From an uncultured Sediminicola sp. (GTDB lineage: Bacteria > Bacteroidota > Bacteroidia > Flavobacteriales > Flavobacteriaceae), in the NCBI GenBank assembly GCA_938039345.1, contig CALHVB010000136.1, positions 1-12,338 on the forward strand: a stretch of 12,338 nt of DNA. Reading direction: 5' to 3'. Below the pieces are notes generated by a model that saw nothing but the letters and a program-made list of their open reading frames with translations, was not told the origin of the DNA and did no database searches. The translations under genes and the position numbers were made by a program. Within the stretch, counting starts at the first letter, position 1. Each line of letters starts with the position of its first letter. Below, piece by piece: positions 7,803-12,338 of the stretch.

Positions 7803-8315
7803 TTATATACCATCAATTTTTTCTCTAAGAGATTTTAGAGCTAAATGCATTCGTTTTTCAATAGCCTTTATACTAACACCTTCCATTTCGGCAATCTCAG
7901 CATATTTTTTTCCATCAATTCTATTTAATAAAAAAGTAGTGCGTTGGTTTTCTGGTAAACTATTAAGGGCAGCATCTAATTTGTCCTGGTATTCTTTATG
8001 TTCTAATATAAATTCTGGAGACTCATTAGATACTTTTAAGGTTTTATCGGCATGTTTAAGACGTACTTTTTCCGCTTTTAATACATTTAAGTATAGGTTG
8101 TTGGCAATAGTATATACATACGATTTTGCTTTTTCGGGACTTACTTTAGTGCAATTCTTCCATAATTTTAAAAAAGCTTCTTGCACAGCATCGTTAGCCT
8201 TTTCTTCATTACCAAACTTATAATATATATAATTAAAAATCGTTTTTGCATTAGTAGTAAAGATATGGCTGTATACCTTATCTTCACAAACAGAATTATT
8301 ATTTTTAGATGCCAC
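7803..8315 (-). CDS. ECF RNA polymerase sigma factor (FecI-like)
   Basis: Extracytoplasmic-function sigma factors direct RNA polymerase to a small regulon when released by their anti-sigma factor. The 170-residue product has region 2 at about 15-80 (FNYIYYKFGNEEKANDAVQ, AFLKLW, SYVYTIANNLYLN) and region 4 at about 110-165 (LDAALNSLPENQRTTFLL, then the helix-turn-helix YAEIAEMEGVSIKAIEKRM). There is no region 3, as expected. The start is GTG at 8315: the frame is closed upstream by a TAA at 8342-8340 and no in-frame ATG exists before the conserved core. The N-terminus SVCEDKVYSHIF resembles flavobacterial relatives as I recall them. It is first in a minus-strand series with fecR and the transducer receptor, and its 5' side faces the divergent lipoprotein gene 108 bases away. 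Confidence 0.95.
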   Translation of the reverse strand: MASKNNNSVCEDKVYSHIFTTNAKTIFNYIYYKFGNEEKANDAVQEAFLKLWKNCTKVSPEKAKSYVYTIANNLYLNVLKAEKVRLKHADKTLKVSNESPEFILEHKEYQDKLDAALNSLPENQRTTFLLNRIDGKKYAEIAEMEGVSIKAIEKRMHLALKSLREKIDGI

Positions 8316-8329
8316 TATTTGTTTTTTTT

Positions 8330-8337
8330 CAAAGATA
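8330..8337 (-). promoter_or_regulatory. Candidate Bacteroidota -7 element for the sigma-fecR-receptor operon
   Basis: On the minus strand these bases read TATCTTTG, an exact match to the Bacteroidota housekeeping -7 consensus TAnnTTTG. It lies 14 bases before the GTG start of the sigma gene, which would leave a leader of only a few bases. No TTG is visible at the -33 position; that area is a run of A and T. The match may be real with a weak upstream element, or fortuitous in AT-rich sequence. Confidence 0.35.
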
Positions 8338-8384
8338 TCTTAAAAATAAATAAAAAAATAAGTAGGGTATTTTTAGAGATAGTT

Positions 8385-8403
8385 GTTTCATTGGTATAGA
8401 AAC
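8385..8403. repeat. GTTTC/GAAAC inverted repeat in the divergent sigma-lipoprotein intergenic region
   Basis: GTTTC (8385-8389) and GAAAC (8399-8403) are mirrored around nine bases, 20 bases before the lipoprotein ATG. The shared upstream region 8316-8423 is the only place from which both the sigma operon and the lipoprotein gene can be controlled locally. I see no exact TAnnTTTG element for the lipoprotein direction, which would fit an alternative (ECF) promoter but does not prove one. Five-base arms are short, so the call is tentative. Confidence 0.2.
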
Positions 8404-8423
8404 TAAAAATAATCCAAATCATT

Positions 8424-10205
8424 ATGAAACATTTAATTAAATTCTTAGCATGCACAAGCCTACTTATGATGGCATTAACTTTCACTTCGTGTCAAGATGA
8501 ATTCGAAGATGTAACAGAACCAAACGAACAAGAAACCATTACAGCAAATTCTACTACAGCAAAGCTGGTAACAAATACCGCTGCTAATGATGGTTCTTTT
8601 GATAATATAGTAGATGGGGCCAGTTGTTTTGCGGTTAAATTTCCTTATACGGTAACGGTAAAAGGTTTAGATGTAACTATAGATGCTATCGAAGATTTAA
8701 AAACAATAGAAGAACTTTTTGATGCTGTTGATGATGATATAGATGTATTAGAATTTATTTTCCCTATTACAGTAACCCTTGCAGATTTTACAGAAATTGT
8801 AATTAACGGGAAAGAAGATTTGCGTGCAATAGCAGAAGAATGTGTAGAAGGTGGTAACGACGATGATATTGAGTGTATAGATTTTGTATATCCTATTAAA
8901 TTATACACTTTTGATATTAATAGAGAGCAAACAGGTAACGTAACTGTAAATAGCGATAAAGAATTAAGAAGATTTTTTGCTGGCTTAGATGATAATGATA
9001 TTGTAAGTATCGATTTTCCTGTAGAATTAGAGTTGTATGATGGTACTAAAACTATGGTAAATAATAACGAAGAATTAGCAGCAGCAATTGAAAGAGCTAA
9101 AGGTATGTGTGATGAGGATGATGATGATGATCATAACGATGATGATTTTACAAAGGAACGTTTAGATAACTATTTAGTACAGTGTCCTTGGTTAGTTTAT
9201 GATGTACAAAGAGATAACCAAAGCCAAAGAGAACAGTATTTTGAGTATGTAATGAATTTTACAGAAGATGGGGTTGTAAAAGTTAAAGGAAGAAATGGAG
9301 AAATGCTTACAGGAACTTGGAATACTAGAGTAAGCGATTTTAGAGTACTATTAAAATTAGAGTTCGAGACATTAGTAGATTTTACACTAGATTGGTTTAT
9401 CTATGAATTAGAGCCAGGTAAAATTAAATTATTTGCAGAAGGTGGGAATAAAATTGTTATGAAAAAGGCATGTGATTTACCAGATACTTCTTCGCCAGAT
9501 ACATTAAGAGAAGTTTTAAAAGAATGTGCGTGGATAATCCAAAAAGTAAAATTAAATAATGAAAATATAGACCGTTTATTAGGTTTAGCCTTTGAATTTA
9601 AATCAGATGGTTTAGTTATTTTAACTAATGGTCATGCGGTTAGTAATGGAACATGGGCTATAACTACCAACCAAGAAGGAAAATTAGTAATGGCTATTAC
9701 CATGGGAGACGAGCCAGGGGTAAGTTTTGAGTGGTTGTTGTCAGATTTAAGGAATAAACGTTTACAATTTAATATAGAAGGTACAAATTATGAACTTATC
9801 TTAGAAAGGTTATGTGATGATGGAGATACAAATGCTGAAATTTCTGGGCTTAGAAATGTATTAAAAGACAAAGATTGGGTTGTAGCATCATATTTAAAAG
9901 GAGAAGAAGATAAAACAGATTTATTTGAGGATAAAACTATAAGTCTAGAATTAAATAATCAAACTACAATTGTTAATACAAGCTTAGGAACACCAGGAGG
10001 AGTAGGTGTATGGCGAGTACTTATGGATATTGATTACAATTTAAAAGTATACTTAAATTTTGCAGGAGATTTACCTTTTCAAGGATTGATAACTAATGAT
10101 TGGAAGTTTGTTACAGCATCTGAGACTGGTGATCGTATAGAGTTAAAACATTTAAACGATGACGAAACATATAGCATTATGGTATTAGAACGTCTTGATC
10201 AATAA
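8424..10205 (+). CDS. Large acidic modular lipoprotein of unknown function, divergent from the ECF sigma gene
   Basis: I do not recognise a named family. The 593-residue product starts with a lipoprotein signal peptide (1-22) and lipobox TFTSC, with lipidated Cys23. The following QDEFED is acidic, like the export signals that send Bacteroidota lipoproteins to the cell surface. Residues 30-60 are a Thr/Asn/Glu-rich tether. Residues 65-228 hold four ~42-residue repeats marked by an aromatic-Pro pair, a beta-rich stretch and an E/K-D/E-L helix start, separated by Asp-rich turns. Residues 230-241 are an Asp-rich linker. Residues 244-592 hold three ~115-residue modules with Trp at equivalent places. 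Eight Cys besides the lipidated one and Cys10 could pair in part. Overall it is strongly acidic and looks like an exported binding or adhesion protein. Its divergent position suggests membership of the sigma-factor regulon. A strong terminator follows 20 bases after the stop. Confidence 0.88.
   Translation: MKHLIKFLACTSLLMMALTFTSCQDEFEDVTEPNEQETITANSTTAKLVTNTAANDGSFDNIVDGASCFAVKFPYTVTVKGLDVTIDAIEDLKTIEELFDAVDDDIDVLEFIFPITVTLADFTEIVINGKEDLRAIAEECVEGGNDDDIECIDFVYPIKLYTFDINREQTGNVTVNSDKELRRFFAGLDDNDIVSIDFPVELELYDGTKTMVNNNEELAAAIERAKGMCDEDDDDDHNDDDFTKERLDNYLVQCPWLVYDVQRDNQSQREQYFEYVMNFTEDGVVKVKGRNGEMLTGTWNTRVSDFRVLLKLEFETLVDFTLDWFIYELEPGKIKLFAEGGNKIVMKKACDLPDTSSPDTLREVLKECAWIIQKVKLNNENIDRLLGLAFEFKSDGLVILTNGHAVSNGTWAITTNQEGKLVMAITMGDEPGVSFEWLLSDLRNKRLQFNIEGTNYELILERLCDDGDTNAEISGLRNVLKDKDWVVASYLKGEEDKTDLFEDKTISLELNNQTTIVNTSLGTPGGVGVWRVLMDIDYNLKVYLNFAGDLPFQGLITNDWKFVTASETGDRIELKHLNDDETYSIMVLERLDQ
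8616..9107 (+). repeat. Four degenerate ~42-residue protein repeats in the lipoprotein
   Basis: Each unit has a hydrophobic strand leading to an aromatic residue plus Pro, an alternating hydrophobic stretch, then an acidic-Leu helix start. The Phe/Tyr-Pro pairs are at residues 73-74, 113-114, 156-157 and 198-199, spaced 40, 43 and 42 residues. The E/K-D/E-L triplets are at 90-92, 131-133, 179-181 and 216-218. Asp-rich turns (VDDDID, GNDDDIE, LDDNDIV) separate the units. At the DNA level the copies are diverged, so this is old duplication rather than an unstable array. Confidence 0.75.
9153..10199 (+). repeat. Three tandem ~115-residue Trp-patterned modules in the lipoprotein
   Basis: The modules cover about residues 244-350, 358-464 and 472-592. 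Each begins with a Leu-rich helix and a first Trp (CPW 256, CAW 370, KDW 485). A beta stretch then leads to a second Trp (GTW 299, GTW 411, GVW 530) and a third one (LDW 324, FEW 437, NDW 560). These nine are the only Trp residues in the whole protein. Modules 2 and 3 end in the near-identical LILERLC and MVLERL. The pattern recalls small calycin or lipocalin-like beta-barrels, but that fold assignment is inference. Confidence 0.8.
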
Positions 10206-10225
10206 GATTATTAATTGCACAAATT

Positions 10226-10266
10226 AATAAAGGCTGCTAAATTTAATTTAGCAGCCTTTATTTTTT
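10226..10266 (+). terminator. Strong intrinsic terminator after the lipoprotein gene
   Basis: An 18-bp perfect inverted repeat (10226-10243 against 10245-10262) has the G-C-rich core GGCTGCTAAA / TTTAGCAGCC (10232-10241 and 10247-10256) with a five-base loop. The following T-rich tract reaches 10266. It starts 20 bases after the lipoprotein stop and separates that gene from the ffh promoter. Flanking A and T tracts could also let it work from the other strand, although no convergent gene needs it. Confidence 0.9.
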
Positions 10267-10283
10267 AGTTTGTAAAGTGTTTC

Positions 10284-10314
10284 TTCAATAGTAATGTTCA
10301 AATCACTAAATTTG
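10284..10314 (+). promoter_or_regulatory. Candidate housekeeping promoter for ffh (-33 TTC, -7 TAAATTTG)
   Basis: TAAATTTG at 10307-10314 fits the Bacteroidota -7 consensus TAnnTTTG exactly. An imperfect -33 element, TTC at 10284-10286, lies 20 bases upstream. It is placed after the terminator and 25 bases before the ffh ATG, which is a sensible leader length. An AAGG at 10329-10332 may act as a weak ribosome-binding site. Confidence 0.55.
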
Positions 10315-10339
10315 CATTTCTTGATAATAAGGTAAGACT

Positions 10340-11677
10340 ATGTTTGATAATTTAAGTGATAAGTTAGATAAAGCACTCCACGTTTTAAAGGGGCACGGGC
10401 AAATAACAGAAATTAATGTTGCAGAAACTTTAAAAGAAGTACGTAGAGCTTTATTAGATGCCGATGTTAACTTTAAAATAGCCAAAGAATTTACAGCTAG
10501 AGTAAAAGAAAAAGCACTAGGTCAAGATGTATTAACAACCCTGCAACCAGGGCAGTTAATGGTGAAGTTGGTTAAAGATGAGTTGGTAGAACTCATGGGA
10601 GGAGATGTAGAAGGTATTAATTTATCTGGAAACCCATCTATAATATTAATGTCAGGACTACAAGGTTCTGGTAAAACCACTTTTACAGGGAAATTAGGTA
10701 ACTTTTTAAAAACAAAAAAGAATAAGAAACCTTTATTGGTAGCTTGTGATATATACCGTCCTGCGGCAATAGATCAATTGCATGTAGTAGGCGAGCAAAT
10801 AGGAGTAGAAGTATATTCGGATAGAGGAAATACAGATCCAGTAGCTATTTCTAAAGCAGCTATAGAACATGCTAAGGCAAACGGAAATAATGTGGTAATA
10901 ATAGATACCGCTGGCCGTTTAGCAGTAGATGAAGAAATGATGAACGAAATATCTAACGTTCATAAAGCAATACAACCACAAGAAACATTGTTTGTTGTAG
11001 ATGCCATGACAGGGCAAGATGCTGTAAATACAGCAAAAGCATTTAACGATATTTTAAATTTTGATGGAGTAATTTTAACCAAGTTAGACGGTGATACTCG
11101 TGGTGGTGCAGCAATATCTATTAAATCTGTAGTAAATAAACCAATTAAATTTATTGGTACAGGAGAGAAAATGGATGCTATAGACGTGTTTTACCCAACA
11201 CGTATGGCAGATCGTATCTTAGGAATGGGAGATGTTGTTTCTTTAGTAGAACGTGCTCAAGAGCAGTTCGATGAGGAAGAAGCTCGTAAAATTCAAAAGA
11301 AGATTGCCAAGAATAAGTTTGGTTTTGATGACTTTTTAAGTCAGATTCAGCAGATTAAGAAAATGGGTAGTATGAAGGATTTAATGGGGATGATTCCTGG
11401 TGCAGGGAAGGCAATGAAAGGTCTAGATATAGATGATGATGCCTTTAAGCATATAGAGGCAATTATACATTCTATGACACCATTAGAAAGATCTACACCA
11501 GCTAAATTAAATGCCAGTAGAAAAAAGAGAATAGCTAAAGGTAGCGGACGTACTATACAAGAAGTAAACCAGTTACTAAAGCAATTTAATCAAATGAGTA
11601 AAATGATGAAGATGATGCAAGGCGGTGGTGGTAAAAAAATGATGCAGATGATGGGTGCCATGAATGGTATGCGTTAA
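10340..11677 (+). CDS. ffh: Signal recognition particle protein Ffh (SRP54 GTPase)
   Basis: Ffh binds the 4.5S RNA and the signal sequences of nascent membrane proteins, and docks with FtsY to deliver ribosomes to the translocon. The 445-residue protein is a normal length. The N domain is at about 1-90 (LKEVRRALLDADVNFK). The GTPase G domain holds the P-loop GLQGSGKTT (106-114), DIYRPAA (137-143), DTAGR (189-193), TKLDGD (247-252) and GTGEK (273-277). The Met-rich M domain begins at about 325, with the RNA-binding helix-turn-helix near SRKKRIAKGSGR (393-404) and a Met-rich tail (QMSKMMKMMQ). All catalytic motifs are intact. It has its own candidate promoter and is followed 49 bases later by folD in the same direction. 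It is an ordinary housekeeping gene. Confidence 0.98.
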   Translation: MFDNLSDKLDKALHVLKGHGQITEINVAETLKEVRRALLDADVNFKIAKEFTARVKEKALGQDVLTTLQPGQLMVKLVKDELVELMGGDVEGINLSGNPSIILMSGLQGSGKTTFTGKLGNFLKTKKNKKPLLVACDIYRPAAIDQLHVVGEQIGVEVYSDRGNTDPVAISKAAIEHAKANGNNVVIIDTAGRLAVDEEMMNEISNVHKAIQPQETLFVVDAMTGQDAVNTAKAFNDILNFDGVILTKLDGDTRGGAAISIKSVVNKPIKFIGTGEKMDAIDVFYPTRMADRILGMGDVVSLVERAQEQFDEEEARKIQKKIAKNKFGFDDFLSQIQQIKKMGSMKDLMGMIPGAGKAMKGLDIDDDAFKHIEAIIHSMTPLERSTPAKLNASRKKRIAKGSGRTIQEVNQLLKQFNQMSKMMKMMQGGGGKKMMQMMGAMNGMR

Positions 11678-11726
11678 GTTATCAGCCATTAAATAAATAT
11701 TAAATATAAACTCACGATAATAGACA

Positions 11727-12338
11727 ATGGAGTTATTAGACGGTAAAAAAATATCGAATCAAATAAAAGAAGAAATTACTGCTGAGGTAGTAAAAATGAA
11801 AGAGCGTAAAGAAAAAGTACCACATTTAGCAGCTGTACTAGTTGGGAGTGATGGCGCAAGTATGACCTATGTAAATGCAAAAGTAAAAGCTTGCGAAAAA
11901 ATAGGATTTAATTCTACGTTAATTGAGTTACCAGAATATACTTCAGAAGAAGAATTGTTAGAAAAAATAAACGAACTAAATACTAATGATGATATCGATG
12001 GATTTATAGTTCAGTTGCCTTTGCCTGATCAAATAGATGAGCAAAAAGTTTTAATGGCTATAGATACCGATAAAGATGTAGATGGTTTTCATCCTACTAA
12101 TGTAGGTAAAATGGCTTTAGATTTACCTACCTTTTTACCAGCAACACCCTATGGTATTATGGAGTTATTAGAAAGGTATCAGGTAGAAACATCTGGTAAA
12201 AACGTAGTTGTTTTAGGAAGAAGCCATATTGTTGGTAGACCTATGAGTATTTTAATGAGTCAAAAGCGTAAAGCTGGTGATGCAACAGTTACTGTAGTTC
12301 ATAGTAGATCTAAAGATTTAAAAGAAATTACAAAAAGG
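11727..12338 (+). CDS. folD: Bifunctional methylene-THF dehydrogenase / methenyl-THF cyclohydrolase, N-terminal part (3' end outside window)
   Basis: FolD interconverts 5,10-methylene- and 10-formyl-tetrahydrofolate in the cytoplasm, supplying one-carbon units. The frame opens at ATG 11727 ([10 protein letters not shown]) and stays open for 204 codons to the window edge, roughly two thirds of a usual ~290-residue enzyme. Active-site elements are all visible: Tyr48 and Lys52 in [14 protein letters not shown], Gln96 in VQLPLP, and Asp119 in DVDGFHP. The start of the NAD(P)-binding part, [13 protein letters not shown], is at 161-173. The residue numbers sit two below E. coli Tyr50, Lys54, Gln98 and Asp121 as I recall them. 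The 49-base gap after ffh shows no terminator, so co-transcription is plausible. Confidence 0.97.
   Translation, partial: MELLDGKKISNQIKEEITAEVVKMKERKEKVPHLAAVLVGSDGASMTYVNAKVKACEKIGFNSTLIELPEYTSEEELLEKINELNTNDDIDGFIVQLPLPDQIDEQKVLMAIDTDKDVDGFHPTNVGKMALDLPTFLPATPYGIMELLERYQVETSGKNVVVLGRSHIVGRPMSILMSQKRKAGDATVTVVHSRSKDLKEITKR

Noticed and set aside
7939..8399. Two plus-strand open frames (7939-8223 and 8181-8399) opposite the sigma gene and its upstream region
   Set aside because: They mirror conserved sigma regions 2 and 4. The second extends into the AT-rich intergenic strip and gives a low-complexity Ile/Phe-rich translation, not a convincing membrane peptide.
8645..8908. Minus-strand open frame of 87 codons inside the lipoprotein gene
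   Set aside because: The Ser/Ile-rich translation is the antisense of the Asp-rich repeats (GAT codons read as ATC); it is a composition artefact.
9117..9131. GAT trinucleotide microsatellite as a phase-variable switch
   Set aside because: Five codons only, and any unit change keeps the reading frame, so it can alter linker length but not switch the gene off.

Overview
The window is AT-rich chromosomal DNA. The A-rich, mostly Shine-Dalgarno-poor gene starts, TAnnTTTG-type promoter elements, TonB receptors carrying an N-terminal carboxypeptidase-regulatory-like domain, a FecR with a DUF4974-like C-terminus, and a lipoprotein with an acidic stretch after the lipid-bearing Cys all point to Bacteroidota, most likely a marine-type member of the Flavobacteriaceae. 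I cannot name the genus from sequence alone. No tRNA, rRNA, insertion sequence, prophage or CRISPR was seen.

Layout. Bases 1-729 are the 3' end of argS (arginyl-tRNA synthetase). It is followed closely by a membrane-anchored MtfA-like (M90) metallopeptidase at 759-1550. A stand-alone TonB-dependent outer-membrane receptor lies at 1686-4190 (+). It runs head-on into a second TonB receptor at 4187-6739 (-), and their stop codons overlap inside an 11-bp inverted repeat. The second receptor is the last gene of a minus-strand signalling cluster: ECF sigma factor (8315 to 7803), FecR-type anti-sigma factor (7634 to 6720) and an STN-bearing transducer receptor overlapping fecR by 20 bp. A seven-copy CTACCAA array sits directly behind the sigma gene, in the gap before fecR. 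Divergent from the sigma gene is a 593-residue acidic lipoprotein (8424-10205) built of four ~42-residue repeats and three ~115-residue Trp-patterned modules. A strong terminator follows, then ffh (10340-11677) and the 5' part of folD (from 11727 to the window end), both housekeeping genes.

How the genes may work together. Sigma factor, FecR and STN-receptor form a textbook cell-surface signalling relay: ligand at the receptor, then the periplasmic STN domain, then FecR, then sigma release. The C-terminal domain of this FecR and the N-terminal domain of this receptor resemble each other visibly, as expected for partner domains of this fold. The divergent modular lipoprotein shares the sigma gene's upstream region and is the best local candidate for a regulated output or a ligand-binding partner; this is inference. 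No SusD-like gene is present, so this is not a conventional polysaccharide utilisation locus. The most interesting material is the lipoprotein architecture and the heptamer array inside the regulatory operon. The flanking argS, ffh and folD genes are ordinary.
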